Positions 16,542 to 24,802 of a stretch of DNA of 33,261 bases are shown here, piece by piece. The notes beneath the pieces were generated by a model that saw only the letters and a program-made list of their open reading frames with translations, was not told the DNA's origin and searched no databases. Every line of letters starts with the position of its first letter. The first letter of the stretch is position 1. The stretch comes from an uncultured Sphingomonas sp. (GTDB lineage Bacteria; Pseudomonadota; Alphaproteobacteria; Sphingomonadales; Sphingomonadaceae): contig CAJYJW010000065.1 in NCBI GenBank assembly GCA_913775025.1, positions 1 through 33,261 on the forward strand, read 5' to 3'. The position numbers and the translations under genes are program-made.

Positions 16542-16569
16542 GACGCCGCCGAGCGCGGTTGCCGGCGTC
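16542..16569 (-). terminator. stem-loop at the end of the cyo-reg operon
   Basis: Inverted repeat GACGCCG (16542-16548) and CGGCGTC (16563-16569), 7 bp with a 14-base loop, touching the last codon of regA. It could end the operon transcript, but there is no T run after it on the minus strand. Confidence 0.3.
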
Positions 16570-17105
16570 TAGCGGATCGGTCGCTTCTCCAATTTGCGGG
16601 CCAGGGTGCGGCGGTGCATCCCCAGCCGCCTAGCGGTTTCCGAGATGTTGAAGCCCGTCTCCACCAGCGTCTCGTTGATCCGTTCCCACTCCAGCGTCTT
16701 GATCGATGTCGCGCGTTCGCTGATCGGCACCGCCGTATCGCCGCCCGCGCGGCCGAACGCCGCCTCGATATCATCGGTGTTGGCGGGCTTGGCGAGATAG
16801 TGTGACGCGCCGAGCTTGATCGCCTCCACCGCCGTCGCGATGCTGGCGAAGCCGGTCAGCACGACGATCAGCATGTCGGGGTTCTGCGCGCACAGCCGCT
16901 GCACGCAGGGCAAACCGCTGGCGGTGCCGAGCTTCAGGTCCACCACCGCATAGCCCGGCGTCGTCTCCGCCAGGATTTGTTCGAGTTCCTCCGGGCCGTG
17001 CGCGACGGAGACGGCATAGCCCCGCCGCTCGAACGAGCGTTGCAACGTGCGCGCGAAGGTGATGTCATCCTCGACGATCACCAGGCGGCGTTCCGTCTCC
17101 GTCAT
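16569..17105 (-). CDS. regA: redox response regulator RegA/PrrA/ActR family
   Basis: 178 residues. The receiver domain has acidic pocket E12-D13-D14, phospho-acceptor D56 (VVDLKL), a switch Thr in VLTGFAS and the conserved Lys in YLAKPAN. A short linker leads to a Fis-type helix-turn-helix whose end, GMHRRTLARKLEKRPIR, is the almost invariant RegA/PrrA/ActR DNA-recognition helix. The linker lacks the usual PPPP run, having instead GGDTAVPIS. In other alphaproteobacteria RegA activates or represses genes for oxidases, photosynthesis, CO2 and N2 fixation when the sensor is active. The start overlaps the regB stop (ATGA), so both partners are made together. Confidence 0.93.
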   Translation of the reverse strand: MTETERRLVIVEDDITFARTLQRSFERRGYAVSVAHGPEELEQILAETTPGYAVVDLKLGTASGLPCVQRLCAQNPDMLIVVLTGFASIATAVEAIKLGASHYLAKPANTDDIEAAFGRAGGDTAVPISERATSIKTLEWERINETLVETGFNISETARRLGMHRRTLARKLEKRPIR

Positions 17106-18418
17106 GGCGCGCTCCGCCCGCGCGGGGCAAGGGGCAGCACCAGCCGCACGTCGGCGCCGCCGCCGGCCCGATTGGTCGCCTCGAGCCGCCCGCCCTGCCG
17201 CCGGGCGACGGTGGCGGCGAGGAACAGCCCCATGCCATGCCCCGCGCCCTTGCCGGACTGGTAGGGCCGGCCGATGGTCGCCAGCTGCTCTGGCGCGAAG
17301 CCCGGTCCGCTATCCGTTACGGCGATCACCATCTCGTCACCCTCCCGCCGGGCGACCAGCATGATGCCGTCCGGGCAGGCGTCGGCGGCGTTGTCCAGCA
17401 GGTTCCAGATCGCCTGGCGCAGGGAGGCATCGGTCACGACCGAAGCGTTCGCCAGCCCCCGGCTGTCGTGCGTCAGCGGTACGCCGGCGTGGGTCGGTCG
17501 CCACGCCGCGACGACCTCCTCTATGAGGGCGGCAGCCGGGCGGCTGGCGATCGCCTCGCCGCGCGGCTCGCCCGCCGAATGGAGAATGTCGGTGACGATG
17601 GCCTTGCAGCGCCGCACCTCGGCCTGCATCTCCTCCAGCTCGCCCGCAAGCTCGGGATCGGCGGCCAGGCGCGGCATCCGCCGCCAGTCGTTGAGAATGA
17701 CCGATAGGCTGGCGAGCGGCGTGCCCAGCTCGTGCGCCGCGCCGCTGGCGAACAGCCCCATGCGGACGATCCCGTCCTCCTCCGCCGCATGCTGGCGCAG
17801 ATCCGCCAGATAGGCATCGCGCGCGCGAAGGTTGCGCGTGATGCGCGTGACGAAAAGGCCGAGCAGCATGCCCGTCAGCACGAAGCTGATCCAGGCGCCT
17901 GTCAGGGTGAGGGTGGCGACGCGATCCACTAGGTTCGATGGAAAGAGCAAAGGTCTGCTGCTGACCGCGAGGCCGGCGTAGCAGACCGCCGCTACCCCGA
18001 TCAGCACCCATGCCGACCATATCTCGAGCAGGATCGCACCCAGCACCACCTGCAACAGATAGAGCGAGACGAACGGGTTGGACGCGCCGCCGCTCAGATA
18101 GAGCTGACACGTCAGCACGCCGATATCGAACAGCAGGGCCAGCATGATGTCGAAGTTCGTCGTGCGGGTCGCCGACAACATGAACCGGCCGACGAGATTG
18201 ACGATCCCCAGCAAGGCGACGAGCCCCAGCATCGCGCCGAGCGGGAGGGGGACGCCCAGCACCCGATGAACGAACAGGATCGTCAGCAGCTGGCCGCCAG
18301 CCGCCAGCCACCGCAAGGTGATCAGCTGCCGCATATTCTCGGCCGCCGTGCCCTCCGGCGACGGAGCGGCGATCGGCGAAGCCGGCTGGCGCGCGAGGGA
18401 AATTATGGGCGCATTCAT
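17102..18418 (-). CDS. regB: redox-sensing histidine kinase RegB/PrrB/ActS family
   Basis: 438 residues. Six membrane segments span roughly residues 38-190. The quinone-binding heptapeptide GGxxNPF is present as GGASNPF (110-116). The kinase H-box is at H229 (AAHELGTPL), followed by the redox cysteine C271 (RRCKAI), 42 residues on and matching the Rhodobacter H225/C265 spacing. The N-box is around N343 (NLLDNAADA), with G-boxes DSGPGF (369-374) and GHGMGL (393-398). RegB autophosphorylates when the quinone pool and Cys are reduced, then transfers phosphate to RegA. ATG 18418 overlaps the SURF1 stop. Its place downstream of a quinol oxidase suggests feedback on the oxidase whose substrate pool it senses. 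Confidence 0.93.
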   Translation of the reverse strand: MNAPIISLARQPASPIAAPSPEGTAAENMRQLITLRWLAAGGQLLTILFVHRVLGVPLPLGAMLGLVALLGIVNLVGRFMLSATRTTNFDIMLALLFDIGVLTCQLYLSGGASNPFVSLYLLQVVLGAILLEIWSAWVLIGVAAVCYAGLAVSSRPLLFPSNLVDRVATLTLTGAWISFVLTGMLLGLFVTRITRNLRARDAYLADLRQHAAEEDGIVRMGLFASGAAHELGTPLASLSVILNDWRRMPRLAADPELAGELEEMQAEVRRCKAIVTDILHSAGEPRGEAIASRPAAALIEEVVAAWRPTHAGVPLTHDSRGLANASVVTDASLRQAIWNLLDNAADACPDGIMLVARREGDEMVIAVTDSGPGFAPEQLATIGRPYQSGKGAGHGMGLFLAATVARRQGGRLEATNRAGGGADVRLVLPLAPRGRSAP

Positions 18419-19101
18419 CGATGCCTCCCGCTTCGCAGCGTCACAACCATGCCGAAGGCCGATAACCCGGCCAGCGCGAACCACGTCAGCGCATAGACGA
18501 GGTGACTGTTCCGGAAGGCGATCACCGTCAACCCGCCGATGGGGAGACCGCCGGGGTTGGGGGTGGCATCGGCATCGATGAAGAAGGGAGCGACCGCGCC
18601 CAGCCGCCGCGCCCGCGCGATCGCCGCCACGTCGCGCGAATACCAGCGGCCGGCGGCGGGATCGTTCGCGCGAAGGAAGCCGCCGCCGGGCTCGCTGTCG
18701 CGCAGCAGGCCCGTCACCGTGACCTGGCCAGAGGGCAGGCCGGTGCGCCGGGTGGCGGGATCGCGGCGCTCTGGCGGTACGAAACCACGGTTTATCAACA
18801 CCGTGCCGCCTGCCGTGCGCAATGGCGTTAGGATCCACCAGCCCGGCCCCCGCTCCGTCACCGCCTGCACCGCCGTCTCGCGATCGTGCAGGAAGGCGCC
18901 TGTCAGCCGCACCCTCGTATAGGCGAGGTCGCCGTTCCAGGTGGCGGGTGGCGGCAGCGGTTGGGGCGGGGCATTCACCCGCGTTTCGACGCGTGCGATC
19001 AGATCGAGCTTCCACGCCCGGCGCTCCACCTGCCAGATGCCGAGCGCGACGAAGCCCGCCGTCAGCAGCAGGCACAACCCGGCGAGCAGCCGCCGCTTCA
19101 C
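18415..19101 (-). CDS. SURF1 family oxidase assembly protein
   Basis: 228 residues with the SURF1 layout: an N-terminal membrane helix (LLAGLCLLLTAGFVALGIWQ), then WQVERRAWKLDLI. The conserved core includes RVRLTGAF, VLINRGFVPPE, VTVTGLLRDSE and WYSRDV. A second helix (LVYALTWFALAGLSAFGMVV) lies near the C-terminus, with RNSHLVYALTWF as the family signature. SURF1 helps deliver heme to subunit I of heme-copper oxidases. The start is GTG 19101, overlapping the cyoD stop (GTGA), and its own stop overlaps regB. Position in the cyo operon supports a role in bo3 assembly. Confidence 0.92.
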   Translation of the reverse strand: MKRRLLAGLCLLLTAGFVALGIWQVERRAWKLDLIARVETRVNAPPQPLPPPATWNGDLAYTRVRLTGAFLHDRETAVQAVTERGPGWWILTPLRTAGGTVLINRGFVPPERRDPATRRTGLPSGQVTVTGLLRDSEPGGGFLRANDPAAGRWYSRDVAAIARARRLGAVAPFFIDADATPNPGGLPIGGLTVIAFRNSHLVYALTWFALAGLSAFGMVVTLRSGRHR

Positions 19102-19496
19102 ATGCCGGGCATCGACCCGGGCTGCATCGGCATCATGTTACTGTTGAGATGGAACATGATCCAGAGCGACCCGGCGATGACGAGGGTGACGATGACGCCG
19201 GTGAACACCAGCGCCAGCAACGTCCAGCCGCCCTCGGCCTTCGGGTTGACGTGCAGGAAGAAAACGGTGTGGACGAGGATCTGCACGAAGGCGAGCAGGA
19301 TGATCGCCACCGCCGTGACGGGGGCGGAAAGAATCCCCGTCATCACCAGCGCGAAAGGCACCGCCGTCAGCACGACCGACAGCAGGAAGCCGATCAGATA
19401 GCCACGCCGGGTGCCGTGGCCATGGCCGTCGCCATGATGCCCCGCGCCATGATGGCCGGCCGCGACGGGATCGGTATGGGCGTGGGGGCCGCTCAT
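19098..19496 (-). CDS. cyoD: cytochrome bo3 ubiquinol oxidase subunit IV
   Basis: 132 residues with three membrane helices: YLIGFLLSVVLTAVPFALV, AIILLAFVQILVHTVFFLH and LALVFTGVIVTLVIAGSLWIMFHLN. The VQILVHTVFFLH segment is characteristic of subunit IV. The N-terminus is unusually His-rich (HAHTDPVAAGHHGAGHHGDG) and the C-terminus Met-rich (MMPMQPGSMPGM), both of which could bind metal. It starts at ATG 19496, overlapping the cyoC stop (ATGA). The subunit assists assembly of the CuB centre in the enterobacterial enzyme. Confidence 0.93.
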   Translation of the reverse strand: MSGPHAHTDPVAAGHHGAGHHGDGHGHGTRRGYLIGFLLSVVLTAVPFALVMTGILSAPVTAVAIILLAFVQILVHTVFFLHVNPKAEGGWTLLALVFTGVIVTLVIAGSLWIMFHLNSNMMPMQPGSMPGM

Positions 19497-20122
19497 CGCA
19501 GAACTCCGAGCAAATAGACGAAGGTGAAGACGCCGATCCACACGACATCCAGCAGGTGCCAGAACATGCCGAGGCACATCAGCCGTCGCTTGTTATCCTC
19601 GTTCAGTCCGCGCTTGCCGATCTGCACCAGCATTACCGCGATCCAGATCAGGCCGAAGCTGACGTGCAGGCCGTGCGTCGCCACCAGCGTGAAGAAGGCC
19701 GAGAGGAAGGCGCTCGCCTGCGGGGTGGCGCCCTCGCGGATCAGATTGCCGAATTCATACAACTCGATGCTTAGGAAGGCGAGGCCGAACAGGGCGGTGA
19801 CCGCCAGCCAGCCCCGCGTCGCGCCGACGCGGTTCTCGTCCATCGCGATGCTCGCCATGCCGTAGGTGATCGAGGAGATCAGCAGCATCGCGGTATTGAG
19901 TGCCACCAGCGGCAACTCGAACAGCTGGCGCGGGGCGGGGCCGCCGGCATAGCTGGTGGAGAGCACGCCATAAGTGGCGAACAGCGTCGCGAAGATCAGC
20001 GCGTCGCTCATCAGGTAGATCCAGAAGCCGAGCATCGTGCTGCCCCCGGCGTGGACATGATCCTCGCCGGTTTCGTAATAGGTCAGCTCCGCATTCTCGG
20101 CGGTGGTGGCGTCACGCGTCAT
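19493..20122 (-). CDS. cyoC: cytochrome bo3 ubiquinol oxidase subunit III
   Basis: 209 residues with five predicted membrane helices. Motifs include FWIYLMSDALIFATLFATY at the first helix, the Glu-containing LFGLAFLSIELYEF, THGLHVSFGLIW, and the final WHLLDVVWIGVFTFVYLLGV, all standard for CyoC/CoxC-type subunit III. It is an accessory membrane subunit that stabilises the oxidase core. The gene starts one base after the cyoB stop and its stop overlaps cyoD. Confidence 0.95.
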   Translation of the reverse strand: MTRDATTAENAELTYYETGEDHVHAGGSTMLGFWIYLMSDALIFATLFATYGVLSTSYAGGPAPRQLFELPLVALNTAMLLISSITYGMASIAMDENRVGATRGWLAVTALFGLAFLSIELYEFGNLIREGATPQASAFLSAFFTLVATHGLHVSFGLIWIAVMLVQIGKRGLNEDNKRRLMCLGMFWHLLDVVWIGVFTFVYLLGVLR

Positions 20123-20123
20123 G

Positions 20124-22115
20124 TCAGGCTCCCGCCGCCGCCGGCAAACCGCGCTCGGTGCGGGTCACATCTTCGGCGGGGATGTAATAGTCGCGATCAT
20201 AGTTGAACGTGTGGCCGATCGAGACGGCGATGAGACCGGCGAAGCTGATCGCGGCGAGCCACCAGATATACCATACCATCGCGAAGCCCAGCACCAGCGC
20301 CAGCGCGGAGACGATCACGCCGACGCCGGTGTTGCGCGGCATATGGATCGCCCGGAAGCCGTCCTTCGGGGCCTGGGCCTTCTTGTCCTTCATGTCGTAC
20401 CACGCGTCCAGTTCGTGGACGACCGGCGTGAAGGCGAAATTGTAGGCGGGCGGGGGCGAGGTGGTCGCCCATTCCAGCGTGCGGCCGTCCCACGGATCGC
20501 CATCGACGCGCAGCTTGTCGCGGTTCTTGATGCTGACGGCGATCTGGATGAGGAACGCCGCGATGCCGACCGCGATGATGGCCGCACCGATCGCCGCGAT
20601 CACGAACCACGGTTGCAGTGTCGGATCGTCGAAGTGGTTCATCCGCCGCGTCGTGCCCATCAGGCCCACGATGTAGATCGGCGTCCAGGCGACCCAGTAG
20701 CCGATCACCCAGCCCCAGAAGTTCACCTTGCCCCAGAAGGGGTCGAGCCGGAAGCCGAACGCCTTCGGGAACCAATATTGCACGCCCGCGAACAGGCCGA
20801 ACAGCACGCCGCCGATGATGACGTTGTGGAAATGCGCCACCAGGAACAGCGAGTTGTGCAACACGAAGTCGGCCGGCGGCACCGCCAGCAGCACGCCCGT
20901 CATGCCGCCCACCGTGAAGGTGATGAGGAAGGCCACCACCCACATCATCGGCAGCTCAAAGCGGATCTGACCGCGATACATCGTGAACAGCCAATTGAAG
21001 ATCTTGGCGCCCGTCGGGATCGAGATCACCATCGTGGCGATGCCGAAGAACGAGTTCACGCTCGCGCCCGATCCCATCGTGAAGAAGTGGTGCAGCCAGA
21101 CGAGGAACGCCAGGATCGTGATGACGACCGTTGCGTAGACCATCGAGGAATAGCCGAACAGCCGCTTGCCCGAGAAGGTCGACGTGATCTCGGAAAAGAT
21201 GCCGAACGTCGGCAGGACGAGGACGTACACCTCCGGGTGGCCCCAGATCCACACCAGGTTCCAATACATCATGGCGTTGCCGCCGAGGTCGTTGGTGAAG
21301 AAATCGGTGCCGACGTAGCGGTCGAGCATGAGCATCGCGAACGCCGCCGTCAGGATCGGGAAAATCGCGACCGCCAGCACGTTGCTGCACAAGGCGGTCC
21401 AGGTGAAGATCGGCATCTTCATCATCGTCATGCCCGGCGCGCGCATCTTGATGATCGTCGTCACCATGTTGATCGCCGATAAGGTCGTGCCGACGCCCGC
21501 AATCTGGAGTGCCCAGAGATAATAGTCTGGCCCGGTATCCGGCGAGTTCTGGAGGTTGGAGACCGGCACATAGTTCAGCCAGCCCGCGCGGCTGAACTCG
21601 CCGACGAACAGCGACACCATCACCAGCGCGGCGCCCGCCACCGTCAGCCAGAAGCTGAGGTTGTTGAGATAGGGGAAGGCCACGTCGCGTGCGCCGATCT
21701 GCAGCGGCATCACATAGTTGATGAGGCCGACGACGAACGGGATCGCCACGAAGAAGATCATGATGGTGCCGTGCGCGGTGAACACCTGATCATAATGGTG
21801 CGGCGGCAGATAGCCCGGATTGCCACCGAAGGCGATCGCCTGCTGCGTGCGCATCATCAGCGCATCGGCGAAGCCGCGCAGCAGCATGATGAAGCCGAGG
21901 ATCATGTACATGATCCCGATCTTCTTGTGATCGACGCTGGTGAACCAGTCGCGCCACAGCCAGCCCCAAAGACGGAACTTAGTAATGAGCGCGACGACGC
22001 CGACGCCGCCCACCATCACGCCGATGAAGGTGACGAGCAGGATCGGCTCGTGGATCGGGAAGGACTCGAAGCTGAGCCGCCCGAAGATGGTCTTGAGGAG
22101 GGAATCGCTAAGCAT
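20124..22115 (-). CDS. cyoB: cytochrome bo3 ubiquinol oxidase subunit I
   Basis: 663 residues, the catalytic heme-copper subunit. All metal ligands are present, each nine residues higher than in E. coli: H115 (FTAHGTIM) and H430 for low-spin heme, H293/Y297 (GHPEVY), H342/H343 (WLHHFF) for CuB, and H428 (VAHFHN) for heme o. The high-affinity quinol site is also intact: R80 and D84 ([10 protein letters not shown]), H107 and Q110 (HHYDQ). This shows a quinol rather than cytochrome c oxidase. It reduces O2 to water and pumps protons across the inner membrane. ATG 22115 has GGAG five bases upstream, 15 bases after cyoA. Confidence 0.98.
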   Translation of the reverse strand: MLSDSLLKTIFGRLSFESFPIHEPILLVTFIGVMVGGVGVVALITKFRLWGWLWRDWFTSVDHKKIGIMYMILGFIMLLRGFADALMMRTQQAIAFGGNPGYLPPHHYDQVFTAHGTIMIFFVAIPFVVGLINYVMPLQIGARDVAFPYLNNLSFWLTVAGAALVMVSLFVGEFSRAGWLNYVPVSNLQNSPDTGPDYYLWALQIAGVGTTLSAINMVTTIIKMRAPGMTMMKMPIFTWTALCSNVLAVAIFPILTAAFAMLMLDRYVGTDFFTNDLGGNAMMYWNLVWIWGHPEVYVLVLPTFGIFSEITSTFSGKRLFGYSSMVYATVVITILAFLVWLHHFFTMGSGASVNSFFGIATMVISIPTGAKIFNWLFTMYRGQIRFELPMMWVVAFLITFTVGGMTGVLLAVPPADFVLHNSLFLVAHFHNVIIGGVLFGLFAGVQYWFPKAFGFRLDPFWGKVNFWGWVIGYWVAWTPIYIVGLMGTTRRMNHFDDPTLQPWFVIAAIGAAIIAVGIAAFLIQIAVSIKNRDKLRVDGDPWDGRTLEWATTSPPPAYNFAFTPVVHELDAWYDMKDKKAQAPKDGFRAIHMPRNTGVGVIVSALALVLGFAMVWYIWWLAAISFAGLIAVSIGHTFNYDRDYYIPAEDVTRTERGLPAAAGA

Positions 22116-22130
22116 GGTGGCTCCGGCGGC

Positions 22131-23306
22131 TCAGCCGCGGCCGGTGCGGGCGGTCTGGCCCGGCACGGTCGGCAGCAGGAAGGACATATTGCGGTTTTCC
22201 GGGGAGGCGGGTTTCGTGGCCCCCGGCGCGCCGGGCTGGCGCGGCTTCGTGATGTTGGGCGCGGGGGCGATCTCGGACTCGTCCTTGAACAGCGCGCCCT
22301 TGGGCTTCGCGCCGCCGGGCGGCTGCGCGCTGTGCCGCCCGGGCATGCCGGCGCCCGCCTGCGTCGCGTGCGGATCGCCGCCGCCCGCCGCCGCGTCATG
22401 CGCCATCACGTCGCGCATGCAAGGGGTGCCGGGGCGTACGCACCGGTTGACCACGCGGTCGAACAGATCGGGTGAAACGCTCGCGAAGCGCATCACCGGC
22501 ACCTTTTCGCTCGGCACTTCCAGCTTGAGATAGGTCGCCGTCGCGAGCGGGCGGCCGGCGGCGCGCGTGCGGGCCACCCAGGCGTCGAAATCCGCCGGGG
22601 TCACGCCGTGCAGGCCGAACCGCATGTCCGAGAAGCCCGCGCCGGAATAGTTGGCGGACATGCCCTTGAAGGTGCCCGGCTGGTTCAGCACGGCATGCAG
22701 CGTGCTCTGCATCCCCGGCATCGCATAGACCATGCCGGCCATGGTAGGCGCGTAGAAGGTGTTCATCATGTTGGTGGAGGTGATGTCGAACCGCACCTGC
22801 CGGTCGACCGGCAGCACCAGCTCGTTCACGGTGGCGATCCCCTGCTCGGGATAGATGAACAGCCATTTCCAGTCGAGCGCGACCACCTGCACCTGCAGCG
22901 GCTTCGCCTTCGGGTCGATCGGCTTGTCCGCCGACACGCGGCCCAACGGGCGGAACGGATCGAGGAGATGCGTGCTCGACCAGGTGAGCGCCCCCAGCGC
23001 GATGATGATCAGCAGCGGCGCGGACCAGATCACCAGTTCGAGCGAGGTCGAATGGTCGAAATGCGGATCGTAGGTCGCCGTCTCGTTACCCTTGCGATAA
23101 TGCCACGCGAACAGCACGATCAGTACCAGCACGGGCACGATGATGAGCAGCATCAGCCCGGTCGAGGCGTAGATCAGATTGCGCTGCTGAAGTGCGACGT
23201 CGCCCGCCGGGTTCAGCACCGCGCGCTCGCATCCGGCGAGCAGCGCCAGCAGCGGCAGCAGGGCGGGCCGGACGAGGCGCCGGGCGAGGGACGGGTGTTC
23301 GCGCAT
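22131..23306 (-). CDS. cyoA: cytochrome bo3 ubiquinol oxidase subunit II
   Basis: 391 residues. A lipoprotein signal peptide has lipobox LLAGC (C26), followed by two membrane helices (LIYASTGLMLLIIVPVLVLIVLF and VIWSAPLLIIIALGALTW). A cupredoxin domain follows, with WKWLFIYPEQGIATVNEL and FYAPTMAGMVYAMPGMQ. The CuA cysteine motif is replaced by YSGAGFSDM, so there is no CuA, as in quinol oxidases. The usual length is about 315 residues. This protein carries roughly 80 extra C-terminal residues rich in Pro, Gly and Ala, probably disordered in the periplasm. It is the first gene of cyoABCD-SURF1-regBA. The start is ATG 23306; the open frame extends further up, but only this start gives a lipoprotein signal. 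Confidence 0.95.
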   Translation of the reverse strand: MREHPSLARRLVRPALLPLLALLAGCERAVLNPAGDVALQQRNLIYASTGLMLLIIVPVLVLIVLFAWHYRKGNETATYDPHFDHSTSLELVIWSAPLLIIIALGALTWSSTHLLDPFRPLGRVSADKPIDPKAKPLQVQVVALDWKWLFIYPEQGIATVNELVLPVDRQVRFDITSTNMMNTFYAPTMAGMVYAMPGMQSTLHAVLNQPGTFKGMSANYSGAGFSDMRFGLHGVTPADFDAWVARTRAAGRPLATATYLKLEVPSEKVPVMRFASVSPDLFDRVVNRCVRPGTPCMRDVMAHDAAAGGGDPHATQAGAGMPGRHSAQPPGGAKPKGALFKDESEIAPAPNITKPRQPGAPGATKPASPENRNMSFLLPTVPGQTARTGRG

Positions 23307-23342
23307 GGATGCTGCCGTTAAGCCTGTGGACGGTCGGGCTAC

Positions 23343-23361
23343 ATTGGACATTTTGTCCAAT
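23343..23361. promoter_or_regulatory. palindromic operator between cyoA and the MFS gene
   Basis: A perfect inverted repeat ATTGGACA-TTT-TGTCCAAT with 8-bp arms and 3-base spacer. It sits in the 151-bp divergent intergenic region, 37 bases upstream of cyoA and 97 upstream of the MFS gene. The symmetry and spacing are those of a site for a dimeric regulator. The sequence is not a Fur, FNR or LexA consensus and does not resemble the loose GCGGC-N5-GTCGC RegA site, so the binder is unknown. Confidence 0.55.
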
Positions 23362-23457
23362 CCCGTCATCCATCCATTACGGGCAGTAGCATCCCGTTTC
23401 CCGATCCCCGCCGGATCGGCTATCGTATCGGGCGTAAGCCCACGGGAGCAAGACGAG

Positions 23458-24789
23458 ATGACCGCACCGACCGCCGCGGCGAATTCGACGTCGCTAGAAA
23501 GGGACGCGCGCCTCGTCACCGCACGCGAGCATAAGGTCGCGCCCGGTGAGATCGCCATCGGCGTCATCATCGGGCGGACGAGCGAATTCTTCGACTTCTT
23601 CGTCTATGCGCTTGCCTCGGTGCTGGTGTTTCCTTCGCGCGTGTTCCCCTATGTCGATGCGGTCACGGGCACGCTCTATTCCTTCGCGGTGTTCGCGCTG
23701 GCCTTCGTCGCCCGGCCGTTCGGCACGATGTTGTTCTACTGGATCGACAAGAATCACGGTCGCGGCGTGAAGCTGACGGTGGCTATCTTCCTGCTTGGCG
23801 GGTCGACGATGGCGATCGCCTTGCTGCCCAGCTATGCGCAGATCGGCGGCTATTCGGCGCTGCTGCTGTCGATCTTCCGCTTCGGCCAGGGCATGGCGCT
23901 GGGCGGCACATGGGATGGGCTGCCCTCGCTCCTGTCGCTCAACGCCCCGAAGGACCGGCGTGGCTGGTATGCGATGATCCCGCAACTGGGTGCGCCGCTG
24001 GGCCTGCTACTGGCGGTCGGCCTGTTCGCCTACTTCCAGTTCCTGCTCGTGCCGCAGGATTTCCTCGATTGGGGCTGGCGCTATCCTTTCTTCGTGGTGC
24101 TGGCGATCAACGTGGTGGCGCTGTTCGCCCGCCTGCGCCTCGTCGCCACGCCGGAGTTCGAACGCCTGTTCGAAAGCCGCGAGTTGCAGCCCTCGTCGCC
24201 GTTCCCCACGCTGTTCCACGAATGGCGCACGATCCTGCTCGGCGCGCTAGCCCCGCTGGCCAGCTTCGCGCTGTTCCATCTCGTCACGGTGTTCCCGCTC
24301 TCCTACGTCACGCTGTACAACAACGAGCCGCCGGTCCGCTTCCTCGCGATCGAGGCGGCGGGCGCCGCAGTAGGCGTGCTGTCAATGCTGGCGTCCGGCC
24401 TGATCGCGGATCGGGTGGGCAGGCGGGCGGTGCTCGGCGTGTCTGCGGTGCTGATCGGCGCGTACAGCGGCTTCGCGCCGCAGCTGCTGGGGGCGGGGGG
24501 CATCGGCGAGACGATCTACATGCTTGCCGGCTTCGTGCTGCTGGGTCTCGCCTTCGGCCAGTCCTCCGGCGTGATGAACGACAGTTTCCCCTCCCACTAT
24601 CGCTATACCGGTGCGGCGATCGTCGCCAATTCGGCGTGGCTGGTCGGCGCGGGCTTCGCGCCGCTGGTGGCGCTGTTCCTCGCCAGTCGCTTCGGCCTGT
24701 GGTCAGTCGGCGCCTATCTGCTTTCGGGTGCCGCCTGCACGCTGGGCGCGCTGTGGTTCAACCAGGAATGGGCGCGCCGGGGTAACTGA
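23458..24789 (+). CDS. MFS transporter, metabolite:H+ symporter type
   Basis: 443 residues with twelve predicted membrane helices. Family features include FDFFVYALASVLVFP in helix 1, the loop KNHGRGVKLT after helix 2 (a degenerate MFS A-motif), RFGQGMALGGTWDGLPSLL in helix 4, and a second A-like motif, GLIADRVGRRAVLG, between helices 8 and 9. Closest in pattern to the metabolite/H+ symporters (ProP/ShiA/KgtP group), so a small organic acid or osmolyte is likely; the substrate is not readable. ATG 23458 has GGGAG about nine bases upstream. An open frame extends to 23305 but has no family similarity and would overlap cyoA. It is divergent from cyoA across a palindromic operator. Confidence 0.88.
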   Translation: MTAPTAAANSTSLERDARLVTAREHKVAPGEIAIGVIIGRTSEFFDFFVYALASVLVFPSRVFPYVDAVTGTLYSFAVFALAFVARPFGTMLFYWIDKNHGRGVKLTVAIFLLGGSTMAIALLPSYAQIGGYSALLLSIFRFGQGMALGGTWDGLPSLLSLNAPKDRRGWYAMIPQLGAPLGLLLAVGLFAYFQFLLVPQDFLDWGWRYPFFVVLAINVVALFARLRLVATPEFERLFESRELQPSSPFPTLFHEWRTILLGALAPLASFALFHLVTVFPLSYVTLYNNEPPVRFLAIEAAGAAVGVLSMLASGLIADRVGRRAVLGVSAVLIGAYSGFAPQLLGAGGIGETIYMLAGFVLLGLAFGQSSGVMNDSFPSHYRYTGAAIVANSAWLVGAGFAPLVALFLASRFGLWSVGAYLLSGAACTLGALWFNQEWARRGN

Positions 24790-24802
24790 CGCGCCCCGGT
24801 CC

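Noticed and set aside
20103-21482. Long open frame on the plus strand inside cyoB (about 459 codons)
   Set aside because: It is antisense to a gene with every catalytic residue conserved; its product is a run of Arg, His, Asp and Glu with no fold, typical of high-GC antisense frames.
23401-23419. Second inverted repeat, CCGATC and GATCGG with a 7-base loop, before the MFS gene
   Set aside because: It has only 6-bp arms in GC-rich sequence; repeats of this size are expected by chance, unlike the 8-bp palindrome at 23343.
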